This document shows, piece by piece, positions 8,052-17,117 of a stretch of DNA of 64,000 nt. The notes beneath the pieces are model-generated. The model worked only from the letters and a program-made list of their open reading frames with translations, had not been told where the DNA came from and searched no databases. Both the position numbers and the translations under genes were made by a program. Position 1 is the stretch's first letter. Every line of letters begins with the position of its first letter. Source of the stretch: ZC4RG30 sp039917615 (lineage in GTDB: Bacteria; Pseudomonadota; Gammaproteobacteria; Steroidobacterales; Steroidobacteraceae); contig JBDSJD010000029.1 of the NCBI GenBank assembly GCA_039917615.1, positions 1 through 64,000 of the forward strand, given 5' to 3'.

Positions 8052-9068
8052 TCAATTCCCGCCAGGAGCTGCCGGCGCGGGAGCGCCAGGACCTGCACGA
8101 GGCGCACCAGCCGGGCCAGCACCAGGTGCGCGCGGAGCCGCGCCCGGGCCCGCACTCTGCAGCAGGGCCGTCAGCGTGTGCACATAGCGCAGCTTGCCGT
8201 TCTCGAGGCGGAACATGTGCGCATCTGGTGCGCCGCTGCCGCCGCTGGGGCCCCCAGCGCCGAAGGTGCAATACACAAGCACGGTATTCAGCACTTCATC
8301 GACAACGAAGCGGCGGTTGGCAATGTTCACGCCCGAAGGCACACCGGCCGAGCAGGAGGCGTCGAGCCGTGTCGGCGAGCCATCGCGGCTGCCGGTGTAC
8401 ATGCCACCCTCGATGCGCACGCAGGGGTAGCCCCACGGCACGGCATCGATCTTCGCTTCCAGGAAGGCATCCAGATAGGCGTTGGCGGCAAAGACCAGTT
8501 CACCGCGCGTGGACCGGTTGGACGGCGCAACCGGACCCCAGTCTTCCATCGACGCGTACTTCAGGTAGTCGTCGGCGTTGAAGAGCCAGTAGCCGGTGGT
8601 CTCGTAGATGATGTCGATTTCCGCAATCTTGTCGTAGGTGACGCGCATGCGGACGCCGGCCACATAGGGTTCAGCCTTGTCGGTGACCATGATTTCGACG
8701 TAGGTCTGGCAGCTGTCCTCATCGAATATTGCGAACGAGCGGTTGATGTTCAGTTTCTTGGTGAGGAAACCGGTTTTGATGTCCGCCGCCTTCATCTGCT
8801 CCCAGTAGCCGAGGCCGTTTGCCAGCGGCAGAGCGGAGTAATCGCCCTTGGCCTGACCGGCCACGTATTGCTGCGCGGCGTATTGCAGGCCGATGCGCGA
8901 GCACGAAATCATTGGCTTCTGCGTCGCCCCGCTGCTCTGGACACCTGGTAAACGGACTGGCGCACCAGCGGGAGGCGGACCGGCAGGCGCTGCGGCAAAA
9001 GCGGCGGTAGAAATCAGCGTCGCGCCGCAGAGCGCGAGGATCGAGAACGCAAGAGATATACGTTTCAC
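8052..9068 (-). CDS. Secreted protein with DUF8021/NTF2-like core
   Basis: A 338-residue exported protein. It starts at a GTG six bases after GGGGGT and has a clear signal peptide ending AFAAAP, then a Pro/Ala/Gly spacer. The core includes YETTGYWLFNADDYLKY, MEDWGPVAPSNRSTRGEL and AYLDAFLEAKIDAVPWGYPC. This combination, including a Cys near GxPC and CSAGVP, resembles the DUF8021 family with an NTF2-like cone fold; assignment by memory of motifs, not a search. The last 45 residues are low-complexity Gly/Ala/Pro. Function unknown. It is transcribed divergently from the TonB receptor gene. Confidence 0.65.
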   Translation of the reverse strand: MKRISLAFSILALCGATLISTAAFAAAPAGPPPAGAPVRLPGVQSSGATQKPMISCSRIGLQYAAQQYVAGQAKGDYSALPLANGLGYWEQMKAADIKTGFLTKKLNINRSFAIFDEDSCQTYVEIMVTDKAEPYVAGVRMRVTYDKIAEIDIIYETTGYWLFNADDYLKYASMEDWGPVAPSNRSTRGELVFAANAYLDAFLEAKIDAVPWGYPCVRIEGGMYTGSRDGSPTRLDASCSAGVPSGVNIANRRFVVDEVLNTVLVYCTFGAGGPSGGSGAPDAHMFRLENGKLRYVHTLTALLQSAGPGAAPRAPGAGPAGAPRAGPGAPAPAAPGGN

Positions 9069-9244
9069 GTTTAACCCCCACATTGATGTTGTTTCCACAG
9101 AAGCCATATTGTAGGCCGGGTCCTACAGTTGGTCGGGGATTTTCCGAAACTTATCCTTCAGGTTCCACTGATATTTTCAGAGGTATAAATCAAAGCTGTC
9201 GTCGGTCTCTCGTCCAGACGTGGCTATTCGGGGAGACAGCAAGG

Positions 9245-11197
9245 ATGGGATCACGCGGGAACTGGCCGACATGCCAGCGGCAAGGTAACCGTACCTGGCG
9301 CAGAATACTCGGCAAGTTGTTGCTTGCCGCAGCGGCGCTATCCACTGCGGCCAATGGCGGCGAAAGCGACGATCTGTCGAGCCTTTCATTGGAGGAACTG
9401 GGCAGCCTCCAGGTCACTTCAGTATCCAAATCGCCCGAACTGCTCCGCGAGGCAGCCGCGGCAATCTTTGTCATCACGCAGGAGGACATCCGGCGGTCGG
9501 GCGCAACCAGTCTTGCCGAAGCGCTGCGCCTCGCGCCCAACCTGCGTATCACGCAGCAGGGGTCCAGCGACTACGTGGCTTCGGCACGCGGGTTCGGTGG
9601 CGTACCAGACAACCAGAATTTCTCGAACAAATTGCTGCTGCTGATCGATGGGCGCAGCGTCTACTCGCCGCTGTTCTCCGGCATCTTCCTGGACAGCCAG
9701 GACGTCATGCTCAGCGACGTCAGCCGGATCGAAGTCATCAGCGGCCCTGGTGCAACGCTGTGGGGCGCCAACGCAATGAATGGCGTCATCAACGTCATTA
9801 CGCGCCCCGCCTGGCTCACAACCGGGGCTTCGGTCGCCGCTACAGCCGGCAACCAGGAGTTGGGACTGCAGGGCCGCTATGGCGGCAAGCTGGGTGAAGA
9901 TGGTGCGTATCGCGTCTACGCCAAGGCTTTTGAACGCGACGCGTTGAGCCTTGACGATGGCAGCAGCGCCGGTGACAGCTGGTACCGCGGCCAGGCTGGG
10001 TTCCGTGTGGACCTGACGCGTCCGGGCGGCACTGCTACCCTGCAGGGCGATGTGTACGATGGCGCCAATGAAAGAGCCGGGCCCGGCAGTCAGGCAATCA
10101 GCGGTGCGAACCTTCTCGGACGCTGGCAGACCCAGACAGAGCGCTCCGATTTTCACGTACAGGGTTATTTCGATCATGTGCAGCGCGGCATGGAAGTGAA
10201 CGGCGTACGTTTGCAGATCAACACCCTGGATCTGGAGGCGCAGCAAAGTGTGTTGCTGGGCTCGAACCATCGCGTGGTCTGGGGCGCAGGCTCCCGCTTC
10301 AGCCGCTATCACATTGTCAACACGGCCAGTTTGCAGTTCCAGCCGCCGCGGCGCGGACTTGAGCTGTGGAATGTGTTCGCCCAGGACACGCTATCGCTCG
10401 GACCCCAGATGAAGCTGACAATGGGGCTAAAACTCGAACACAATTCCTATTCGGGCTGGGAGCCTCAGCCGGACGCCAGGCTTGCCTGGCAGGCCAGTAG
10501 CTCGCTGCTGCTGTGGGCTGCGGCTTCACGCGCTATTCGCGCGCCGACACCGTTCGACACGGATGTAGTGGAGATCTTCGGGGGCGTGCGTTTTCTCGAG
10601 GGCGATCCGGAGTTCCGCGCCGAGAACGTCATGGCCTACGAGACAGGATTTCGCGCCAGCGTCTCACCGACTTTCTCCCTATCCGGTTCGGTTTTCTATA
10701 ACCGCTATGACGACCTCCGCAGCATCGAACTCAGCGACACGCCAACCTTTCTGCCCCTGCGCTGGGGCAACCTGATGGAAGGCCACACCTATGGCATGAC
10801 CGCCTGGGCCTCATGGCAGGTTACCGAGCGGTGGCGGCTTTCTCCCGGAGTTTCGGTGCTGCAGAAGCGCTTGCAATTCAAGCCTGGGTCATCCGGAATT
10901 GTCGGCACCAGGCAGGCAGGCAACGATCCGCAAGCCCATGCGCTGCTTACTTCCTCGCTCAACCTCGGCCGCAACCAGTCGCTGGATTTTTCCGCACGAT
11001 ACGTGTCGCAAATGCCGGATCCTTCGCTGCCGGCTTACACCGAACTGTCAGCGCGCTATGCGTGGCGGCTGTCAGACTCCTGGGAGCTGTCCGTCCGCGG
11101 ACTCAACCTGCTGCACCACCATCACCGTGAATATCCATCGCCAGACGGATTTCGGATTAATCGCGGCGTATTCGCCGAGGCTCGCTGGAGACCTTAG
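9245..11197 (+). CDS. TonB-dependent outer membrane receptor
   Basis: A 650-residue TonB-dependent receptor: signal peptide (KLLLAAAALSTAANG), then LSLEELGSLQVTSVSK (TonB-box-like region) and the plug domain (VITQEDIRRSGATSLAEALR, SRIEVISGPGATLWGANAMNGVINVIT). A beta-barrel follows, ending FAEARWRP with a near-terminal aromatic. The plug core LWGANAMNGVINVIT is standard. Family members import siderophores, vitamin B12, carbohydrates and other bulky substrates. Here the next genes, joined without gaps, are a YfiR-like protein, a hybrid kinase and a response regulator, so signalling or ligand sensing is as likely as nutrient import. ATG 9245 is preceded by GGGGAGA; upstream codons are not protein-like. 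Confidence 0.9.
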   Translation: MGSRGNWPTCQRQGNRTWRRILGKLLLAAAALSTAANGGESDDLSSLSLEELGSLQVTSVSKSPELLREAAAAIFVITQEDIRRSGATSLAEALRLAPNLRITQQGSSDYVASARGFGGVPDNQNFSNKLLLLIDGRSVYSPLFSGIFLDSQDVMLSDVSRIEVISGPGATLWGANAMNGVINVITRPAWLTTGASVAATAGNQELGLQGRYGGKLGEDGAYRVYAKAFERDALSLDDGSSAGDSWYRGQAGFRVDLTRPGGTATLQGDVYDGANERAGPGSQAISGANLLGRWQTQTERSDFHVQGYFDHVQRGMEVNGVRLQINTLDLEAQQSVLLGSNHRVVWGAGSRFSRYHIVNTASLQFQPPRRGLELWNVFAQDTLSLGPQMKLTMGLKLEHNSYSGWEPQPDARLAWQASSSLLLWAAASRAIRAPTPFDTDVVEIFGGVRFLEGDPEFRAENVMAYETGFRASVSPTFSLSGSVFYNRYDDLRSIELSDTPTFLPLRWGNLMEGHTYGMTAWASWQVTERWRLSPGVSVLQKRLQFKPGSSGIVGTRQAGNDPQAHALLTSSLNLGRNQSLDFSARYVSQMPDPSLPAYTELSARYAWRLSDSWELSVRGLNLLHHHHREYPSPDGFRINRGVFAEARWRP

Positions 11198-11761
11198 GTG
11201 ATCCGGGCCAACGGCAACCGCAGCCGGGAACTCCTGTGGAGCGTGGTGGCATTGTGTGGCCTTTGGGGGCCCGCGTGGAGTCAGCGTATTGCGGCCGAGG
11301 ACCTGCATTCGGAGGATTCGGTCAAGGCTGCCTTCGTGCTGCGCTTTGCAGGCTACATCGAGTGGCCGGAGGACGCTGTCCAGGGCGAGACTTTCACCAT
11401 TGCAGTGCTCGGCTCCGGCAACGTCGCGACGCAGCTGCAGACGCTGGGCAGCGGTCGCGCACTGCTGAACCGGCCCGTGCAGATACGACGGATCACCAGC
11501 ATTCAGGATGTGGGTGACGCCCGTATCGTATACGTCGGCACTGATCGTCGTGGCGATCTGCGCAAGGTGCTTGCCGCATTGGCCGGACGCAGCGTCCTGG
11601 TCATTTCAAGCGAGGATGCTGCGCTCGCCGCTGGCAGCACCATCAATCTGCTGGTGGCTGACCAACGCGTCCGCTTTGAAGTGTCGCTTGCGGCGGCCCG
11701 CCAGGCGCGCCTCAGGATCAGCTCCGAACTGTTGTCGCTAGCTGTGCGGGTGCAGAAATGA
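11198..11761 (+). CDS. YfiR family (DUF4154) periplasmic protein
   Basis: A 187-residue exported protein whose GTG start follows the TonB receptor stop without a gap, with GGAG eight bases upstream. Hallmarks of DUF4154 are present: SEDSVKAAFVLRFAGYIEWPE, FTIAVLGSGNVATQL, ARIVYVGTD, SVLVISSED and INLLVADQRVRFEVSL. In Pseudomonas, YfiR is the periplasmic repressor of a diguanylate cyclase. In operons of this layout the partner is normally the adjacent sensor kinase, so a role in passing a signal from receptor to kinase is inferred. Its stop overlaps the kinase start (ATGA). Confidence 0.88.
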   Translation: MIRANGNRSRELLWSVVALCGLWGPAWSQRIAAEDLHSEDSVKAAFVLRFAGYIEWPEDAVQGETFTIAVLGSGNVATQLQTLGSGRALLNRPVQIRRITSIQDVGDARIVYVGTDRRGDLRKVLAALAGRSVLVISSEDAALAAGSTINLLVADQRVRFEVSLAAARQARLRISSELLSLAVRVQK

Positions 11762-14046
11762 ATTTGCCTCTGCCTGGCGCACTGCGTTCAACGTTCGGGA
11801 GCCTGTCGTCGGTGCGCGGCAAGCTCACGGTGGTGGTGCTCGTCACGACCGCGATCGCGCTGCTGTCGATGACAGTGGCGTTGTTGCTGCGCGACCTGTC
11901 CGGCTATCGTGAATCACTGCTCACGGATTTGACTACCGAAGCAGACATCATGGCGTTGCTGACAGCGCCTGCCATGGACTTCGACGATCAGCCCGTGGCG
12001 GAACGGAATCTGCGGGCGCTCAGCGCCAAACCGGCGTTGCTGACTGCCGCGCTGTATTCAGTAGATGGCAACCGCTACGCGAGCTACGTCCGCGAAGGGG
12101 CGCAGGCGCCCCCTGCCCGGCTGCAGATGCCAGCGGAAGGCATGCAGGTGTCCCGCGGCCGTATGGAAATCACCCGAAACGTGCGCCAGAAAGACGAGCA
12201 ACTCGGCGTCATCCATCTCAGCGCCGTGTATGACATTTCGGGTCACGTATATTCGTACGCGATCATCCTTGTCCTGATAATGACGATCAGCATGGTGGTG
12301 GCGCTGCTGTTGGCCGCCGGCCTGCGGCGGATCATTACCGGTCCGGTTGAAGCACTGGTTTCAGTCGCCGATGCAATAGTGACCGGCAGGAATCCGAGCC
12401 TGCGCGCCGCAGACACGCCGCTGGAGGAGTTCTCGGTGGTGGTCAACGCCTTCAACAGCGTACTGGATGAAGCCGACGCGCGCACCCGCGAGCTGCAGAA
12501 CTCGCACCGGGCATTGCGTCGGAGCGAGAAGCTGTACCGGGCAATCGGCGAATCCATCAACTACGGCGTCTGGGTTTGCGACGCAAGCGGCCGCAACATC
12601 TACGCCAGCGATTCGTTTCTGCGCCTCGTTGGAATGACCCAGACCCAGTGCTCGGGCATGGGCTGGGGCGACCTGCTGCATCCGGATGACGTGGCGGCCA
12701 CGATCACCGCATGGGAAGAGTGCGTGCGCACAGGCGACTTCTGGTACCGCGAGCACCGCTTCCTGGGCGTCGATAAACACTACCACCCGATTCTTGCGCA
12801 GGGCGTGCCGATGCGCGACGAGGATGGCGTGATAACCGGCTGGGCCGGCATTAATCTCGACATCCGGCGCATCAAGGAAAACGAAGACGCGTTGCGCGAA
12901 GCCGACCGCCGCAAGGACGATTTCCTCGCTACCCTGGCACACGAACTGCGCAATCCGCTGGCACCGATCCGCCACGCTGCAAAACTGCTCGGACTCAAGG
13001 GGCTGGATGCAGCGCAGACACAGGCGGCGCGCGACATCATCAGTCGCCAGGTGGCCCGTATGGCGCTGCTGCTTGATGATTTGCTGGAAGTATCGCGCAT
13101 CACGCGCGGCCGGCTGGAGCTGCGCAAGGAGCGCGTGTCACTCAACGCGGTGGTGAACGCGGCCGTCGAAACCAGCAAGCCCCTGATCGAATCCAAGAAG
13201 CACACCTTCTCGATACGCATGCCAGGCACAGCGGTGGCATTGCATGTCGATCCCCTGCGAATGTCGCAGGCCCTGTCGAACCTGCTCACCAATGCGGCCA
13301 AGTACACTGATCCGGGCGGTCGCATTGATCTCGACATTCAGCTTTCTGATAATGAGCTGGTTCTTGCGGTGACGGATTCCGGCATCGGCGTGCCGGCGGC
13401 AGCGTTGCCCACTATTTTCGAGATGTTCTCGCAGGTCGACTCCGCGATCGACCGCGCGGAAGGCGGACTTGGTATCGGCCTTGCGCTGGTAAAGGGTCTC
13501 GTGGCGCTGCATGGTGGCACTGTGCAGGCGGCCAGCGACGGTCCTGGGAAAGGCAGCAGGTTTACGATCCGCATCCCGGCGGATGTGATCAGGGAAGCAA
13601 CGACGGATGAAAATTCCGGCCTGCACCAGAAGGCCGCCGACGGACCACGCGGCCGGATTCTGGTCGTGGACGACAACCGCGATGGGGCGGCTTCGCTCGC
13701 GATGGTGTTGCGCAGTTCTGGTCACACAGCGCTCACCGCGCACTCGGGCGTGGAGGCGCTGCAGATCGGCGAACAGGAACGGCCCGACGCGATCGTGATG
13801 GACATCGGCATGCCGCAGATGAACGGCTACGAGGTCGCCCGACGGATCCGGGCATCGGCATGGGGCAAATCCGTATTGCTGGTGGCGCTTACCGGGTGGG
13901 GACAGAAGGAAGACATCGATCGCGCGATGCAGGCCGGATTCGACTATCACATGACCAAGCCCGCCGACCCGCAGCGCATCGAAGCGCTGCTGGATGAGTT
14001 CCTGTTGTCGCACCCTCACACTGTTGAATCAGCCCAGGAGAACTGA
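11758..14046 (+). CDS. Hybrid sensor histidine kinase (periplasmic sensor-HAMP-PAS-HisKA-HATPase-REC)
   Basis: A 762-residue membrane kinase. Transmembrane segments at about 21-45 and 166-188 flank a periplasmic CHASE8-like sensor; then HAMP (about 189-243) and PAS (about 255-375). HisKA has phospho-acceptor His395 in LAHELRNPLAPI. The ATPase domain shows NLLTNAAKYTD, DSGIGVP and GGLGIGLALVKG. A C-terminal receiver carries LVVDDN, Asp682 in IVMDIGMPQMNG and Lys734. All catalytic residues are present. It overlaps the YfiR gene by four bases and the response regulator follows. The YfiR-like protein probably regulates its periplasmic domain. Confidence 0.92.
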   Translation: MNLPLPGALRSTFGSLSSVRGKLTVVVLVTTAIALLSMTVALLLRDLSGYRESLLTDLTTEADIMALLTAPAMDFDDQPVAERNLRALSAKPALLTAALYSVDGNRYASYVREGAQAPPARLQMPAEGMQVSRGRMEITRNVRQKDEQLGVIHLSAVYDISGHVYSYAIILVLIMTISMVVALLLAAGLRRIITGPVEALVSVADAIVTGRNPSLRAADTPLEEFSVVVNAFNSVLDEADARTRELQNSHRALRRSEKLYRAIGESINYGVWVCDASGRNIYASDSFLRLVGMTQTQCSGMGWGDLLHPDDVAATITAWEECVRTGDFWYREHRFLGVDKHYHPILAQGVPMRDEDGVITGWAGINLDIRRIKENEDALREADRRKDDFLATLAHELRNPLAPIRHAAKLLGLKGLDAAQTQAARDIISRQVARMALLLDDLLEVSRITRGRLELRKERVSLNAVVNAAVETSKPLIESKKHTFSIRMPGTAVALHVDPLRMSQALSNLLTNAAKYTDPGGRIDLDIQLSDNELVLAVTDSGIGVPAAALPTIFEMFSQVDSAIDRAEGGLGIGLALVKGLVALHGGTVQAASDGPGKGSRFTIRIPADVIREATTDENSGLHQKAADGPRGRILVVDDNRDGAASLAMVLRSSGHTALTAHSGVEALQIGEQERPDAIVMDIGMPQMNGYEVARRIRASAWGKSVLLVALTGWGQKEDIDRAMQAGFDYHMTKPADPQRIEALLDEFLLSHPHTVESAQEN

Positions 14047-14440
14047 CATCGAAACTTCCCGCCCTGACCGGCAGAGTCCCATCTGCGTCATAGTCGCCGA
14101 AGACAATGACGATCTGCGGATGGTAATGCCACCACTGATCAATGAATCTCCGGACCTGCACTGCCCGGCGACCACGGCCATGCTCGACGAGGTGGCACCG
14201 CTGATCGAGCAGTATCAGGCCAAGGTTGCCGTGCTCGATATCGAGTTGCGGGGCGGCTCGGCGTTGAAGATTCTGCCGTCACTGCGTCAGCAGTTTCCGG
14301 CCACGAAGTTCATCATTCACAGTGGGCATTCGAATCCCGAGCTGATCCGCAATGCGCGCGCACTGGGGGCTGATGGCTATGTGCTCAAATCCGGGGATTT
14401 CGATGAACTGATCGAGGCGATACGCAAGCTGGCGCTTTGA
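13994..14440 (+). CDS. Single-domain response regulator
   Basis: A receiver-only protein: acidic pocket VAEDNDD, phospho-acceptor Asp in VAVLDIEL, Ser in IHSGHSN and the invariant Lys in YVLKSGD, with no output domain. The start is uncertain. The boundary given is the in-frame ATG, which overlaps the kinase by 53 bases and has no ribosome site; TTG at 14024 is a second option. An AGGAG at 14036-14040 points instead to an ATC at 14048 with seven-base spacing (about 130 residues), which best fits the domain edge. Probably receives phosphate from the upstream hybrid kinase. Confidence 0.8.
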   Translation: MSSCCRTLTLLNQPRRTDIETSRPDRQSPICVIVAEDNDDLRMVMPPLINESPDLHCPATTAMLDEVAPLIEQYQAKVAVLDIELRGGSALKILPSLRQQFPATKFIIHSGHSNPELIRNARALGADGYVLKSGDFDELIEAIRKLAL

Positions 14441-14454
14441 GCCCGGGCGCGCTG

Positions 14455-15078
14455 TCAGCGCAGCGTACCTGACTGCTTGCTCTGTACTGCTGGCACGCCA
14501 TCAAGGGGCACGCCAAACCAGCCGAATGCAGATCCTTCGGGCAACTCCATCGTGACGAGCACGCGCAGTTCTGTCGGACCACCTTCGCGCTTGGTCAGCA
14601 ACAACTGCTGGCGGTACGCGGTTCTGGCGCTGGCCTTCTGCGCGGCGAGCGGGGCGGCAGTGGCGACAATACCGGGCGCTTCCTTGATGCTCACCACCAG
14701 GTTGCTGCCCTCCACGCGCGGCACGGCGGCCAGATACAGGGTTACCGGCCGGCCGGTCTGCACGTCGCCATCGAACTTATAATGCAGATCGACAGGCACG
14801 CCAATTTTCGAACTGGCCGTGGCCATCCGCATGGCAGTGATTGCCGGCCCAGCATCGTTGACCTTCGTTGCCGCGGGATGCGCAGCGGAGATGGACACCA
14901 TCGTAGCCGGCTGGGTTGTCGCGGGCGCTGGTGCCGTTGCTGCGGGCGCTGCTTCCGGTGCCGGCACCGGAGGTGGCCGTTCGGGAACCTTTGCCGGCTT
15001 GTCGCAGGCTGTGAGCAACGCGATGGTCAATGCGCCGGCGACCAGGCTGCGTCTCATGTCCAGGGATGGCTTGCGCAT
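14455..15078 (-). CDS. Hypothetical lipoprotein
   Basis: A 207-residue protein with a lipoprotein signal (LTIALLTACDKP, lipobox LLTAC) and a Pro/Ala-rich linker (residues 28-55) that would span from the membrane. It has a compact C-terminal domain (VDLHYKFDGDVQTGRPVTLYLAAVPR, core PVTLYLAAVPR; TELRVLVTMELPEG). I do not recognise the domain; the beta-rich pattern suggests an immunoglobulin-like fold. The start lies 11 bases after the upstream metalloprotease stop, with GAGGCG overlapping that stop, so the two are probably one operon. Confidence 0.7.
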   Translation of the reverse strand: MRKPSLDMRRSLVAGALTIALLTACDKPAKVPERPPPVPAPEAAPAATAPAPATTQPATMVSISAAHPAATKVNDAGPAITAMRMATASSKIGVPVDLHYKFDGDVQTGRPVTLYLAAVPRVEGSNLVVSIKEAPGIVATAAPLAAQKASARTAYRQQLLLTKREGGPTELRVLVTMELPEGSAFGWFGVPLDGVPAVQSKQSGTLR

Positions 15079-15089
15079 GGTATTTCGCC

Positions 15090-17003
15090 TCAGTTGATCG
15101 TCACGGTCAGATCGTAGTCGCCGGGCGTGCCCTGAACTGTATCGCAGCCGTTGGCGCAATCGTAGGCATTGATGACGTAGGTCGTGCCGGCGGTCACGTT
15201 GAAGGTCTCCGTTTCAGGCTGAGGGGCTCCATCGTCACCGAGCGCCACCAGAATGCCGGATCGCTGGACAAAGAAGTCAGGATCGGAATTCACCGCGGGG
15301 TTGGACGTGGTCAGCGTGACGGTGACAGGCCCGGTGCTGGTGGCCACAAATCTCAGCAAACCGCCATTTCCCGCCTTGTTGAAGTGACCACCGTCGTCGA
15401 TGCTGCGCACGATCACCGGTCCACCACCCCTGGTGATATTGGCGTAGAGCGGCAACATGTTGGGAAACGGCGCGTTGGTTTCGGCAGTGGCGAAGGCATC
15501 AATGCTGGCTGCATTGATGTTCTGCGCAGCTACCAGCGTGTTGATCAACGCTGCGGACCCAGGCTGCGCGGCCTTCAGCGCCGTGATGAAGGAGAAAATG
15601 CTGGTAAACGCGGGGGTATTGCGCTGGTCGCCTGTCATCGCGGCCCAGATGGGCGCGAACCCCAGGGAAATATTGTCACTGCCATCTGACACACTGTCGT
15701 AAAGATCCCAGAGTATCGACACCACGGAGATTTCACTGCACCAGCAGCCGGCCCCAGCGCCCGTCGAGGGCGGATTGGTTTCGGCGTTGAAACTGCCGGA
15801 GACCTGCTGACCGAGCGTATTGACGAAGCCATCCCGCACCACCGGATCGTTGAGCACGATGGCGGCGAAGCCATAGCCGAACCCCTCACCGAAAGCGGTC
15901 CGCATGTCGAGCCGGTCGCTCAAAGAATGGCTGCCGCCCCGATTGTCGGAACGCGAGAAATTGTGTTCGACGAAGTGGCCGAACTCATGGGCCACCGTGT
16001 GCTGGTCGAATTCATCGGCGTCCTCACCCAGATCCGCAAGCAGCTGGATGTACTGGACACCCCCTGCCGCGGTCGAGAATTGCGAGCCGTCTGTCTGGAC
16101 GCCCCAGTCGACCAGCAGTTCCGGAAAAGTCGCGCTGGGCGCAACCGCGACAACGGCCTGTATGGCCGTGAAGATAGTGTCAAGAATGGCGAAGGGACCT
16201 GAGGCGCGATCGCTGAGCGACGGGGGATTGCTGCCATTGGCTGGGATGCCGGTGGGAATGTCGATGTCCTTCGTGCCCACATTGCTGCTGAACGCCGCGG
16301 AGGCATAGGTGTAGGGGGCCGTACCCGTGAGGCCGTTCTGCACACGCACATCCCAGCGTGGCGTGCCGGCGCGCTGCATTTGCGCGACCACCTGAATGGC
16401 AATGGTGGCATTGCTGGTTACTGTCAGGCTGTAGGCGCCGGAGGCATCGGTGACGCCAGTGGCAAGCACGGCCAGAGTGCCAGCATCGATGGCACGCACG
16501 GCAACGCCGCGCGCGGGCCGCAGCACCGGGTTCGCGTAATCCAGACCGAACGGTGACGTGCTGCGATACGTGACGCGCGCGAACCGCACAGTGCCCGCAA
16601 CTGTAACGTTGACAATGACTGGCGCATTCACCGTAATCGTTACCGACGACGCGGCGCTCAGGGCGCCGACATTGTCCGTAACGACCAGACTGAAAGTCAG
16701 CGTGGAAGTGTTCACCACCTGCGGCGCCACAAAACTGGGTCCGGCAGTGGAGGCTCCGGTGAGCGTGACGGAGGTACCTGCCGTCTGCGTCCAGGCGTAG
16801 CCCGCGATACTGCCGTCGGCATCGCTGCTCGCTGAACCATTCAGTGTGACTGGGGCGCCGGCACTCACAGATTGGGCACTGCCCGCGCGCGCTATGGGTG
16901 CGGTGTTTGGGGTCGGGGCGGCGCCGCCTCCGCCGCCGCAGGCATTCAACACCAGCAGCGCGGCCATGCCGGCAACGATCAGGCCTGTTCCTTTGTAGCG
17001 CAT
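15090..17003 (-). CDS. Secreted lipoprotein metalloprotease with N-terminal PKD/REJ-like domain
   Basis: A 637-residue lipoprotein (lipobox LVLNAC then a poly-Gly linker). Residues about 35-130 form a PKD/K319-like domain (GSAQSVSAGAPVTLNGSAS, SDADGSIAGYAWTQ). A second beta domain follows, then a zincin core HTVAHEFGHFVEHNF with the HExxH motif and a downstream GEGFGYGFAAI that could supply the third ligand. The C-terminal 110 residues resemble a pre-peptidase beta-sandwich (GTPGDYDLTVTIN). The ATG has AAGGAC upstream. It probably cleaves extracellular protein; substrate unknown. Partner lipoprotein lies immediately downstream. Confidence 0.75.
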   Translation of the reverse strand: MRYKGTGLIVAGMAALLVLNACGGGGGAAPTPNTAPIARAGSAQSVSAGAPVTLNGSASSDADGSIAGYAWTQTAGTSVTLTGASTAGPSFVAPQVVNTSTLTFSLVVTDNVGALSAASSVTITVNAPVIVNVTVAGTVRFARVTYRSTSPFGLDYANPVLRPARGVAVRAIDAGTLAVLATGVTDASGAYSLTVTSNATIAIQVVAQMQRAGTPRWDVRVQNGLTGTAPYTYASAAFSSNVGTKDIDIPTGIPANGSNPPSLSDRASGPFAILDTIFTAIQAVVAVAPSATFPELLVDWGVQTDGSQFSTAAGGVQYIQLLADLGEDADEFDQHTVAHEFGHFVEHNFSRSDNRGGSHSLSDRLDMRTAFGEGFGYGFAAIVLNDPVVRDGFVNTLGQQVSGSFNAETNPPSTGAGAGCWCSEISVVSILWDLYDSVSDGSDNISLGFAPIWAAMTGDQRNTPAFTSIFSFITALKAAQPGSAALINTLVAAQNINAASIDAFATAETNAPFPNMLPLYANITRGGGPVIVRSIDDGGHFNKAGNGGLLRFVATSTGPVTVTLTTSNPAVNSDPDFFVQRSGILVALGDDGAPQPETETFNVTAGTTYVINAYDCANGCDTVQGTPGDYDLTVTIN

Positions 17004-17117
17004 GACGTCCTTATCCCCCGATTGAGCCAATAGTCTCCTATGGCGAAGCGGATGGGTAGGGGCTTTCACACGTTCGCGCGCCCATTCGCGCGAGGTGGCG
17101 GCTTCTGAACAACTGGA

